This document shows positions 54,291-62,513 of a DNA stretch of 64,000 bases, in pieces. The number at the start of each line of letters is the position of its first letter. Positions within the stretch are counted from its first letter, which is position 1. The notes under the pieces were generated by a model. It saw nothing but the letters and a program-made list of their open reading frames with translations. It searched no databases and was not told where the DNA came from. The stretch is from MGBC163016 sp964631345 (lineage in GTDB: Bacteria > Actinomycetota > Coriobacteriia > Coriobacteriales > Eggerthellaceae), in contig CAZVWE010000005.1 of the NCBI GenBank assembly GCA_964631345.1, forward strand, positions 101,397 to 165,396, read 5' to 3'. The position numbers and the translations under genes were made by a program.

Positions 54291-55109
54291 ATGGGGAAAA
54301 AGGTATTCGTTTTCGATTCTGCCAAGTGCAATGGCTGCCATTGCTGCCAGTTAGCCTGCAAGGATGAGAACTGCGAACAGGCATGGCCTCCGTATTCAGC
54401 AGCTCAGCCAGAGACGGGTCAGTTCTGGATGAAGGTTGACGAGAAAGAGCGCGGAAGCGTTCCTAAGGTGAAGATTAGCTACTGGGCGCATGGTTGCTCG
54501 CATTGCGACAATGCTCCTTGCATGGAAGTTGCTCCCGAGATTGTCTATAAGCGCTCCGATGGTTTGGTGATAATTGACCCAGAGAAGTCCCAAGGACGCC
54601 GCGATATCGTTGATTCATGCCCATATGGTGCCGTCTATTGGAATGAGGAGCTCCAGATCCCGCAGAAGTGCACAGGATGCGCTCATTTACTCGACGATGG
54701 TTGGGAGGTTCCGCGCTGCGTTGAAGCGTGTTGCACCGGTGCGCTCCGTTTCGGCGACATCGAAGAGTTTGCTGATGAGATTAAAGATGCCGAGGCTTAT
54801 CTGGGAATCACCGCACCTGAGCCTAATTTCTACTACCTCAATATGCCAAAGCGCTTCGTCGCCGGTGAAGTCTATGACGAAGTAGCTGACGAGGTTCTGA
54901 TCGGTGCACCCGTGAGCCTTTGCAAAGGGGATGAAGTAGTTGCCACCACAACCACTGACGAGTTCGGTGATTTCTGGTTCAACCAAGTGGAGCCAGCAGA
55001 TTACACCGTCAGCGTCGCTGTTGACGGCTATCTGCCGCGCACGATCCCTGCTGATGCAACAGAGCTCGATCTGAATGTGGGACCGATCGCTCTGTATGAG
55101 ACAGCTTAA
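54291..55109 (+). CDS. Transhydroxylase-type iron-sulfur small subunit
   Basis: A 272-residue protein, almost the length of Pelobacter AthS. It has CNGCHCCQLAC, CSHCDNAPC, CPYGAVYW and CTGCAHLLDD motifs, giving three [4Fe-4S] sites, then a C-terminal beta-barrel of carboxypeptidase-regulatory type (VGAPVSLCKGD-like region to DYTVSVAVDG). ATG 54291 follows AAGGAGG; a frame extending back to 54186 overlaps the large-subunit gene and is rejected. It transfers electrons to the large subunit encoded just upstream. Confidence 0.92.
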   Translation: MGKKVFVFDSAKCNGCHCCQLACKDENCEQAWPPYSAAQPETGQFWMKVDEKERGSVPKVKISYWAHGCSHCDNAPCMEVAPEIVYKRSDGLVIIDPEKSQGRRDIVDSCPYGAVYWNEELQIPQKCTGCAHLLDDGWEVPRCVEACCTGALRFGDIEEFADEIKDAEAYLGITAPEPNFYYLNMPKRFVAGEVYDEVADEVLIGAPVSLCKGDEVVATTTTDEFGDFWFNQVEPADYTVSVAVDGYLPRTIPADATELDLNVGPIALYETA

Positions 55110-55245
55110 GGGTGAAGATCACTCCTGTATCTATCCATTGCATGAATGCGTTGTGCACACGAACAGGAGCAACAAGGCTTCTTAGGCGTATCAGCGTTTT
55201 GCACGACGCATTCTTTCCACCTAAGGAAAAGTAAGGAGAGTTCAA

Positions 55246-55518
55246 ATGTGTTTTAGACCGCCAGCACTTGATAGCGAAGAGGTAGCCTGCCCGAAATGTG
55301 GCCAGATGGTGTCATCGTCAGTTGATGTGTGCCCCAATTGTGGAGCAAAGGCTGAAAAGCCGGATATCAATGTTCCTTCTGTTCCACCTGCGGGCGTACC
55401 GAATATCCCTAGTGCTCCCAAAGTGCCCGGTGCACCAAAGGCTCCTGGCGCTCCAAAGGCTGCAACAGGTCCGAAGGTCATCAATGCACCTGCACCTTCT
55501 ACACCACAAAACAAGTAA
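55246..55518 (+). CDS. MCFRP zinc-ribbon microprotein 3 with proline-periodic tail
   Basis: A 90-residue protein with the same plan as those at 23948 and 40333: MCFRP start, zinc ribbon (CPKC and CPNC), then a Pro-periodic tail (APKVPGAPKAPGAPK). AAGGAG precedes the start. It lies between the transhydroxylase-type operon and enzyme 5. Confidence 0.8.
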   Translation: MCFRPPALDSEEVACPKCGQMVSSSVDVCPNCGAKAEKPDINVPSVPPAGVPNIPSAPKVPGAPKAPGAPKAATGPKVINAPAPSTPQNK

Positions 55519-55527
55519 CTGCTTATC

Positions 55528-55543
55528 AAGTGCTTAGGCACTT
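55528..55543 (+). other. Short hairpin between MCFRP gene 3 and enzyme 5
   Basis: AAGTGC-TTAG-GCACTT is a perfect 6-bp stem with a tetraloop, 10 bases after the MCFRP stop and 34 before the enzyme start. It is weaker than the hairpins at the two equivalent junctions. Confidence 0.4.
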
Positions 55544-55577
55544 ATGGGTTAGCTAAAAAAGAGAGGGAGAGGTAACC

Positions 55578-57848
55578 ATGGAATTAAGAGAGATACGCCC
55601 TGGTTATACAGAAATCGTGCGCGATAAACCTTTCCAATGGAAAGAAGGGGACTTAAACGTAACACGCACTGTTGCCTGGTCAGGTCCAGGGTGTCATGAA
55701 GGGTGCGGCGTTTGCTTATATACTGACGATAATGGCACGCTCGTTAAAGTTGAGGGCGACCCCGACCATCCATTCAACAATGGACGTCTATGCATGCGCT
55801 GCTTGGATCTGCCAGAAGTCGTGTACCACCCAGACCGCCTTCAATATCCCATGAAGCGCGATCCTAAGGATCGCGGCAAAGACAAGTTCGTGCGCATCTC
55901 TTGGGATGAGGCCTTTGACCTTGTCGAAGAGAAGTTCAAAGAGATCCGTGATAAGTACGGTGCCGAGACCGTTGTCTTCGTCGACGGCACTGCGCGTGAC
56001 TCCACGCTTTGGCTCACGCGTCTTTGCTGGTCATATGGCTCCCCGAATTACTGCTTTGGCATGTCAGGTATGGCTTGCTTCGCACCACGTGTTGCAGGTT
56101 GCTTTGCAACTACGGGGTCGTTTTGGCTAGGCGACTACTCGCAGCAATTCGCTGAGCGCTATGACGATCCACGCTATGAAGACCCTGAATATATCCTCCT
56201 TTGGGGGAATAATCCAATAACGTCAAGTTCAGATGGTCTTTTTGGACACTGGGTAACAGATCTTATGAAGCGAGGGACGAAACTGATCACGGTGGATCCT
56301 AACCTCACATGGTTGGCGGCGAAATCGGAGATCTGGTTGCCGGTAAGACCCGGTACCGACGTCGTCCTTGCTATGGCCATGCTCCATGTGATGATCGAGG
56401 AGGACATCTACGATCATGAATTTGTTGATGCATGGTGCTATGGCTTCGAACAGCTCGCCGAAAACGTGGAAGAGTGGACGCCCGAGCGTGCCGAAGAGAT
56501 CACCTGGATCCCAGCTGAACGCATCCGTCAAGCAGCACGAAAGCTCGCTAATGCAAAGAACTTCATCTTGCAATGGGGCGTTTCGGTGGACATGACAAAG
56601 GAAACAATTCCGGCTTCACAGGCCATCATGGCGCTCTTCGAGATAACCGGCAACATTGAAAAGCCTGGCTCTATGATCGTTCCTGTGACGGTTCTCTTCT
56701 ATCCAGGAGGCTGGGGTCAAGAATATTTGCCTGCTGGTCAGGATGAAAAGCGCATTGGTCTCGATAAATATGGTCTTCTTAAAGCAGGCTTCCAGAACTG
56801 CTCAACAGATGAATTGATCAAGACCTTAGAGACAGGTCAGTCCTATAAGATGCATGGCGCTTACTTCCAAACATCGAACATGGTCGTGAATGCAGCACCC
56901 GATTCGAAACGTACGCTCGAAGCGTTCAAGACGCTCGATTTCATCGTGGTGGTGGATATCTTCATGACGCCTACCATCATGGGTTTGGCCGATGTTGTTT
57001 TACCGGCAGCAACGTATCCTGAGCGTAATGGCGTTCGTGTGGGCGAAGGCATCCAGCGCGGTGAAGTTATGACAAAGGTCACACAGGTTGGTGAATGCAA
57101 ATCTGATATGGAGATCAACCTTGAGCTTGGCAAGCGCTTGGCACTTGATCCAACGTGTTGGCCTTGGGAAGACGACATTGACATGTACAACACGGTCTTG
57201 AACCAGACGGGCATCACCTTCTCTGAGATGCAACAGGCTGCTCCGGTGTTCATCCCCTTCGAATATGAGCGCCATAAGAAAGGACTCCTGCGCCCTGATG
57301 GCAAGCCCGGTTTCAACACTCCAACAGGACGCATTGAGCTGTGGTCGAGCTATTACTCGAATATCGGCTTAGATCCGCTTCCTTATTTCGAAGAACCAGA
57401 GTCACCTTATTCCGTTTCGGAGGATCTGGCGAAGGAGTATCCGCTGATTTTGACCACGGGAGCGCGTCAATGGGCATCCTTCCATTCCGAGCATCGACAG
57501 ATCCCACGTCTGCGCGCTATGCATCCCGATGCGACCATCTACATTCATGAGCAGTTAGCGGAAGAGCGCGACCTGCAAACAGGCGATTGGGTGTGGGTAG
57601 AAAACCATCGTGGTCGCTGCAAGAGGCGCGTGCAAGTCGTCAATACGCTTTCTGACCCACGCATCGTTTCGACCGATCATGCGTGGTGGCTTCCTGAAGC
57701 TCCCGCTGAAGAAGATGAGGGTTTGTATGGGCTGTTCGATATGTCAGTGAACCAGCTCATTCCGTATAACCCAGGTAAAGCAGGATTTGGCGCGAATTAC
57801 AAGTCGATGATCTGCAACATCAGAAAAGTGGAAGAAGAGGAGGCCTAA
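55578..57848 (+). CDS. Molybdopterin enzyme 5, acetylene-hydratase-like branch
   Basis: A 756-residue enzyme closest to enzyme 1. Cluster ligands are Cys39, Cys43, Cys72 and Cys75 (GCHEGC and LCMRC), with an extra Cys46. The Mo-ligand segment is SGMACFAPR. Conserved later segments include FNTPTGRIELW and LTTGARQWASFHSEHRQ. AGAGGGAGAGG precedes the start. Its ferredoxin gene begins two bases after the stop. It could share regulation with the transhydroxylase-type genes just upstream. Confidence 0.9.
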   Translation: MELREIRPGYTEIVRDKPFQWKEGDLNVTRTVAWSGPGCHEGCGVCLYTDDNGTLVKVEGDPDHPFNNGRLCMRCLDLPEVVYHPDRLQYPMKRDPKDRGKDKFVRISWDEAFDLVEEKFKEIRDKYGAETVVFVDGTARDSTLWLTRLCWSYGSPNYCFGMSGMACFAPRVAGCFATTGSFWLGDYSQQFAERYDDPRYEDPEYILLWGNNPITSSSDGLFGHWVTDLMKRGTKLITVDPNLTWLAAKSEIWLPVRPGTDVVLAMAMLHVMIEEDIYDHEFVDAWCYGFEQLAENVEEWTPERAEEITWIPAERIRQAARKLANAKNFILQWGVSVDMTKETIPASQAIMALFEITGNIEKPGSMIVPVTVLFYPGGWGQEYLPAGQDEKRIGLDKYGLLKAGFQNCSTDELIKTLETGQSYKMHGAYFQTSNMVVNAAPDSKRTLEAFKTLDFIVVVDIFMTPTIMGLADVVLPAATYPERNGVRVGEGIQRGEVMTKVTQVGECKSDMEINLELGKRLALDPTCWPWEDDIDMYNTVLNQTGITFSEMQQAAPVFIPFEYERHKKGLLRPDGKPGFNTPTGRIELWSSYYSNIGLDPLPYFEEPESPYSVSEDLAKEYPLILTTGARQWASFHSEHRQIPRLRAMHPDATIYIHEQLAEERDLQTGDWVWVENHRGRCKRRVQVVNTLSDPRIVSTDHAWWLPEAPAEEDEGLYGLFDMSVNQLIPYNPGKAGFGANYKSMICNIRKVEEEEA

Positions 57849-57850
57849 AA

Positions 57851-58204
57851 ATGGCAAAGGGCATACTTATAGATTATGGTTTTTGCACCGATTGCCAAAC
57901 TTGCATGATGGCCTGCCAGGTGGAACACGACCTTCCTGAGGGACATCAGGGCGTGACGATCCAGACCATAGGCATATGGCCCATCGACAAGGACAAAAAC
58001 GAGTGGCAATACGATTTCATCCCTACATTCACAGACGAATGCGACCTTTGCAAAGAGCGCACAGATAAGGGTGAACTCCCAACATGTGTGAAGCATTGCT
58101 TAGCGGACGTTATGACCTACGGCGAGATCGAAGACCTTGCACGGCAAATGTCGGGGCGTCCCAAGCAAGTCCTTTATGCACCGAAGGCTTCAGCGATGGC
58201 ATAG
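57851..58204 (+). CDS. Two-cluster ferredoxin partner of enzyme 5
   Basis: A 117-residue ferredoxin with CTDCQTCMMAC and CDLC..TCVKHC sets for two [4Fe-4S] clusters. It is tightly spaced after enzyme 5, and a zinc-ribbon gene starts eight bases after its stop. Confidence 0.9.
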   Translation: MAKGILIDYGFCTDCQTCMMACQVEHDLPEGHQGVTIQTIGIWPIDKDKNEWQYDFIPTFTDECDLCKERTDKGELPTCVKHCLADVMTYGEIEDLARQMSGRPKQVLYAPKASAMA

Positions 58205-58212
58205 GGATATCA

Positions 58213-58377
58213 ATGTGGTGCAAGTTCTGCAACCTCTGCAACAAATGCGGACGAGTGTCTAACAAGACCCTGACCGTTCGTTGCTGTAAATGCGGAAACA
58301 TTCTGAAGAAGGGGGATGCGGTCTGTCCGAAGTGTGGGCACCGCATGCCCCCTCCTCCTGGCAAGAAAACAGCTTGA
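58213..58377 (+). CDS. CxxCxxCxxC zinc-ribbon microprotein 3
   Basis: A 54-residue protein with CKFCNLCNKC at the N-terminus, then a zinc ribbon (CCKC and CPKC) and a short PPPPGKK tail. ATG 58213 follows AGGG six bases away; a longer upstream frame overlaps the ferredoxin gene and is rejected. Here the microprotein follows its enzyme rather than preceding it. Confidence 0.75.
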   Translation: MWCKFCNLCNKCGRVSNKTLTVRCCKCGNILKKGDAVCPKCGHRMPPPPGKKTA

Positions 58378-58489
58378 ACCAGATCGAAAAGTCGTATCGC
58401 ACAAAGGGGAATGATACGGCATTCGTGATGTTTCTATTTAAATGACCGGGCGCAAAGCGCCTGCCCCAATACTAAAGGAGGTTGGATCT

Positions 58490-59803
58490 ATGGAGAATCC
58501 ATCCACCGTTCAACACGCTGTTCAACAAACGCCCACTTCTGGGAAGACACCCGCAAAGGCGTGGCTTATCTTGGTGGTCGTCTATTTTTTGAGCTTCATG
58601 GCTCCCGTATGTCAATTCAAGGTGCCACCTCTTGCTTCTTGGATTATCCCGGCTTATGGGCTGGATGGCGTCACTTTTGGCTATCTCATGAGCGCACTGT
58701 CCATCATCGGCTTCATTTTAGCCATCCCCGCTGCTTTCATCTGCAAGAAGATGGGCTTGAAGAAAGTCACTGCATTGGCAGGCGTTTGTTTCGTCATAGG
58801 TGCGGTTATGGCAGCGTTAACCACTTCGATCGCAGTGCTCTATATAAGCCGCCTTATTGAAGGCATTGGCATTGGTCTCATCGGCGTATCGGCTCCTACC
58901 TGCATATCCATCTGGTTCCCTGAGAAGACACGCGGTCTTGCGCTGGGCATATGGGCAACGTGGATGCCTGTGGGCATCACTTTGATGTTCAACCTTGCAC
59001 CTGCTATCGCAACGGTTTCTGACTATACCGTCGTTTTCTGGATCGTTGCTCTCTTGAGCCTGATCGCTTTGATCCTCTTCGTGTGCGTCTATAAGGATCC
59101 TGAAGGCGTTTCTGTTGACATGGGCGTCGAGGGAAGCTTGCGCGATTCGTTCAAATACCTCAAGAACAAGTACATTTGGTTTCTGGGGATTGGCTTCATT
59201 GTCTTCAACTTCATCCAACTTGGGGTTATCAATTCCTTCTATAACACCTATCTTGAAGCGGAATGTGGCTTCGATGCCATCACTGCCGGCTCCATCACGT
59301 CCATCTTGACCATCATGGCCATTTTCTTACAGCCAGTGGTGGGAGCCATCACCGACCGCTTCAAACCTGCAAAGAAGCGCATTTGGATCGTGCTCACCTA
59401 CGCGCTGTTCATCGTTGCGTTCATTTTCGCTTTCAATGTGCCATCCATGGGGATGGTCGCCCTTGTCATCTTCATCGCGGTTGCGGGTGTTGCTGGCGGC
59501 ATGGGGGGCGGCTCCATTCGTCCTTTGGCTCCTATCCTTCTGGGTGGATCTGCCATGGGAGCCACCATGGCCATGTCGGTTCTTCAACTCTGTCAGAACT
59601 TCGGCGCGACCATTGGTGCGCCTGTCTTCGGCTGGGCATTCGAAACGTTTGGCTGGGCGAATGCGGGCTATATCACCATCATGCCGCTGCTTGTAATCGC
59701 GATCATCGCCTCGTGTCTCATCACCCCTAAGGCGTTCAAGACAGAAGATGCTGAATGCGGACAAGATATAGGCGCTTGTCCCGACCAGAGCGCTCAAGCC
59801 TAG
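58490..59803 (+). CDS. MFS transporter next to transhydroxylase-type gene 2
   Basis: A 437-residue carrier with about twelve helices. GLIGVSAPTCISIWFPEKTR and GLALGIWATWMPVG mark a CynX-like subgroup shared with the MFS protein at 62514. AAAGGAGG precedes ATG 58490. It lies 33 bases before the second large-subunit gene, so transport of that enzyme's substrate or product is likely. Confidence 0.86.
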   Translation: MENPSTVQHAVQQTPTSGKTPAKAWLILVVVYFLSFMAPVCQFKVPPLASWIIPAYGLDGVTFGYLMSALSIIGFILAIPAAFICKKMGLKKVTALAGVCFVIGAVMAALTTSIAVLYISRLIEGIGIGLIGVSAPTCISIWFPEKTRGLALGIWATWMPVGITLMFNLAPAIATVSDYTVVFWIVALLSLIALILFVCVYKDPEGVSVDMGVEGSLRDSFKYLKNKYIWFLGIGFIVFNFIQLGVINSFYNTYLEAECGFDAITAGSITSILTIMAIFLQPVVGAITDRFKPAKKRIWIVLTYALFIVAFIFAFNVPSMGMVALVIFIAVAGVAGGMGGGSIRPLAPILLGGSAMGATMAMSVLQLCQNFGATIGAPVFGWAFETFGWANAGYITIMPLLVIAIIASCLITPKAFKTEDAECGQDIGACPDQSAQA

Positions 59804-59836
59804 CGTTGTTGTCGAGCTAATTAAGGTGGTGAATGA

Positions 59837-62452
59837 ATGAATACTAAAGATAAGACAGTCTTTCAAAACATCGGATTCTCTGGTTTCGGCAATGGAGCCA
59901 ATGTGGCTGAAGTCGATGTGAAGGATGGCAAGGTCTGCCGCATCAGACCAGTACACTACGACGATTACTTCACCAAGGAAGAGATGAACTACTGGACCAT
60001 CAAGGCGCGTGGACACGAGTTCGAGCCTTTGTGCAAAACGCTGCTTCCTCCGTTCTCGTTGGCGTATAAAAAGCGCGCGTACTCGCCGAATCGCGTGCCA
60101 TATCCGCTCAAACGCGTTGATTGGGATCCTAAAGGTGAGAGGAATCCGCAGAACCGTGGCACGAGCAAATACGTACGCATCAGTTGGGACGAAGCAGCTC
60201 AGCTCATAGCTGATGAAGTTGACCGTATCCATAGCGAATATGGCCCGTTATCGATCCTTTGCCAGGGCGATGGCCATGGCGAGACCAAGTCCATTGCAGG
60301 CGGCCATGGGTGCCATACCATGATGTTCGATCATTTGGGTGGCTATATGTGCCAGGCACGTCAGCCAGACAGCTGGGAGGGATGGTACTGGGGCGCTAAG
60401 CACATGTGGGGCATGGATCCTGTTGGCCAGAACACTTCTCAAACGAACATCATTAAAGACGTAAGCGAGCATGCCGATGCCATCCTTTTTTGGGGATGCG
60501 ATGCCGAAACCACTCCGTGGGGATGGAGCGGACAGCAGGCGAGTAGGCTTTGCTATTGGTTTAGCGAGTTGGGGATCAAGCATATCCATATTGCCCCCGA
60601 TGTAAATTACACCAATGCGATCCATGCCGATAAGTGGATTCCGGTTCTTCCTAACACCGATGCAGCCTTACAGCTTGCCATTGCCTATGTGTGGTTCAAA
60701 GAGGGGACATACGAGGAAGAGTACCTGAAAAGCCACACCGTTGGGTGGGATTGGCTCCGTTCTTATGTGTTCGGTTATATCGATGGCATTGAAAAGACCC
60801 CTACTTGGGCCGAAGAGAAATGCGGAGTTCCTTCGCGGCAGATAAAGGCGCTCGCGCGTTATTGGGCGACGCATAACGTTTCGATCACTCACAGCAATGG
60901 CGGTGGCTACATCAGGAGCGTTTTCGCTCATGAACCTGCACGTTTGGAGGTAAGCCTGCTCGCTATGCAGGGAATAGGTCTTCCAGGGCGGCAGCAATTC
61001 AAGATGATCGAATGGAATCTCTTTGGGATGCCGCATAATAACCCCCTTCCCGAAACAGAATTCGTTCCTCATACGATGGGCTGCTATCACGGGTGGGAAA
61101 TGCAGGCACCCAAGACCTTCATCCCTAAGACGCTCATCCCTGAGGCCATCTTAGGTGGCTACACCAGCGATGATCCGCTTACGTGGTATAGCCATGTTGT
61201 TGCCGCAATGCCCACTACGGACCAATTCATGCAATTCCAATACCCGCTTAAGGACACTGAGCCTATCCATATGATCTGGGCAGATAATCCCTGCTGGACT
61301 ACATGCTGGAATGGCGGAAATAAGATGCAGGATGCTCTTCGCGACCCCTCCATAGAGTGCTTTGTGGTTCAGCACCCCTGGATGGAAAATGACACGCTCT
61401 TCGCAGATATCATCTTGCCGGTTTCGACCATCTTCGAAAGTTATGACTTCTCAGCAGATGTGTTCTCTGGTCAGTTCTGTGCACTCTACCTTGAAGAGCC
61501 TGCTATTGAACCTGTGGGTGAGGCCAAGACCGACTACGAATGCGTGGGGGAGGTTGCCAGAGCGCTCGAAAAGAAGGGCGGGCGCTACGAAGGTCTCTAT
61601 GAGAAGTACACGAAAGGTCGCACGCTTCAAGAGGATGCCAAGGCAGGCTATGAACAGTGCGGCATAGATGCACAGGCGCATCCATTCGAGGAATTTGAGC
61701 AGAAGAAGATCTATGTCATCCCTACCAAGCAAGTGTGGGAGGACTCTCCCGCAGGGCTTTCGGGATTCGCTGAAGACCCCAAAGCGAATCCAGTGGATTC
61801 TCCTTCAGGGTTGATAGAGATCTATTCATCGCGTATAGCAGAAGCCTGGCCCGATGATGATATCCGTGGTCCCTATCCCAAGTGGGTTGAAGAATCTGAC
61901 GAGCATAAAGAACGCAGGAGTTCTGAGCGCGCTCAGGAATACCCCTACTTGTTGGTCTCGAACCATCCGCGTTGGCGCGTTCACGCCAACCACGATGACA
62001 TCTCATGGTTGCGTGAGATTGCAACATGCAAGGTGACCGGTCCTGATGGGTATAAGTACGAGCCGCTCTGGATAAACCCGAAGGATGCCGCTCGGGAAAA
62101 CATACAGGATGGCGACATTGTTGCCCTCTATAACGAACGCGGCCGTGTTCTTGGTGGCATCAAGGTCACCGAGCGTGTTATGGAAGGCGCTCTGTATCAG
62201 GATCACGGTGCGCGCGTGGATGCGATAACGCTCGGTTATGGAACAGGGTTCGATCGTGGAGGGGCGAACAACTTGATCGCTCCTAGTGCGACGACTTCCC
62301 CTAATTGTCCAGGAGAGGTCACAAACGGTTTTTTGGTAGGGATTGAAAAAGTGGATGTGCTCGAGCTTGCCAAACAGTACCCCGAAGCCTTCGGTCGTGC
62401 ATACGACGAAGAGGCGGGGCAGATAGCAAGCGCGCATATCGTCAATGCCTGA
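59837..62452 (+). CDS. Transhydroxylase/catechol dehydroxylase-type molybdenum enzyme, large subunit 2
   Basis: An 871-residue paralogue of the protein at 51593, with long identical segments. PDSWEGWYWG gives Asp178, Ser179 and Trp180; the N-terminus again lacks Cys ligands. Unlike the first copy, no small subunit gene accompanies it; the next gene is a transporter. It may use the small subunit of copy 1 or a different donor. AAGGTGG precedes the start. The two paralogous MFS genes flanking it suggest uptake of substrate and exchange of product. Confidence 0.87.
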   Translation: MNTKDKTVFQNIGFSGFGNGANVAEVDVKDGKVCRIRPVHYDDYFTKEEMNYWTIKARGHEFEPLCKTLLPPFSLAYKKRAYSPNRVPYPLKRVDWDPKGERNPQNRGTSKYVRISWDEAAQLIADEVDRIHSEYGPLSILCQGDGHGETKSIAGGHGCHTMMFDHLGGYMCQARQPDSWEGWYWGAKHMWGMDPVGQNTSQTNIIKDVSEHADAILFWGCDAETTPWGWSGQQASRLCYWFSELGIKHIHIAPDVNYTNAIHADKWIPVLPNTDAALQLAIAYVWFKEGTYEEEYLKSHTVGWDWLRSYVFGYIDGIEKTPTWAEEKCGVPSRQIKALARYWATHNVSITHSNGGGYIRSVFAHEPARLEVSLLAMQGIGLPGRQQFKMIEWNLFGMPHNNPLPETEFVPHTMGCYHGWEMQAPKTFIPKTLIPEAILGGYTSDDPLTWYSHVVAAMPTTDQFMQFQYPLKDTEPIHMIWADNPCWTTCWNGGNKMQDALRDPSIECFVVQHPWMENDTLFADIILPVSTIFESYDFSADVFSGQFCALYLEEPAIEPVGEAKTDYECVGEVARALEKKGGRYEGLYEKYTKGRTLQEDAKAGYEQCGIDAQAHPFEEFEQKKIYVIPTKQVWEDSPAGLSGFAEDPKANPVDSPSGLIEIYSSRIAEAWPDDDIRGPYPKWVEESDEHKERRSSERAQEYPYLLVSNHPRWRVHANHDDISWLREIATCKVTGPDGYKYEPLWINPKDAARENIQDGDIVALYNERGRVLGGIKVTERVMEGALYQDHGARVDAITLGYGTGFDRGGANNLIAPSATTSPNCPGEVTNGFLVGIEKVDVLELAKQYPEAFGRAYDEEAGQIASAHIVNA

Positions 62453-62474
62453 TAAAGGCAGTAAGGATTGGGAT

Positions 62475-62500
62475 GTTCAGGGAAGGAAAAGACCCTGAAC
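62475..62500 (+). other. Hairpin between large subunit 2 and MFS gene
   Basis: GTTCAGGG and CCCTGAAC form a perfect 8-bp stem with a 10-base loop, just before the AAAGGAG site of the MFS gene. No U-tract follows. It may modulate expression of the downstream transporter. Confidence 0.5.
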
Positions 62501-62513
62501 GAAAGGAGTAAAA

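Noticed and set aside
53015..54361. A 448-residue open frame antisense to the first transhydroxylase-type large subunit
   Set aside because: It lies fully opposite a strongly conserved gene, has no ribosome site and no recognisable domain; codon bias of the sense gene explains the openness.
59327..60232. A 301-residue antisense frame across the MFS and large subunit 2 genes
   Set aside because: It spans two sense genes and their junction, is low-complexity and charged, and shows no family features.
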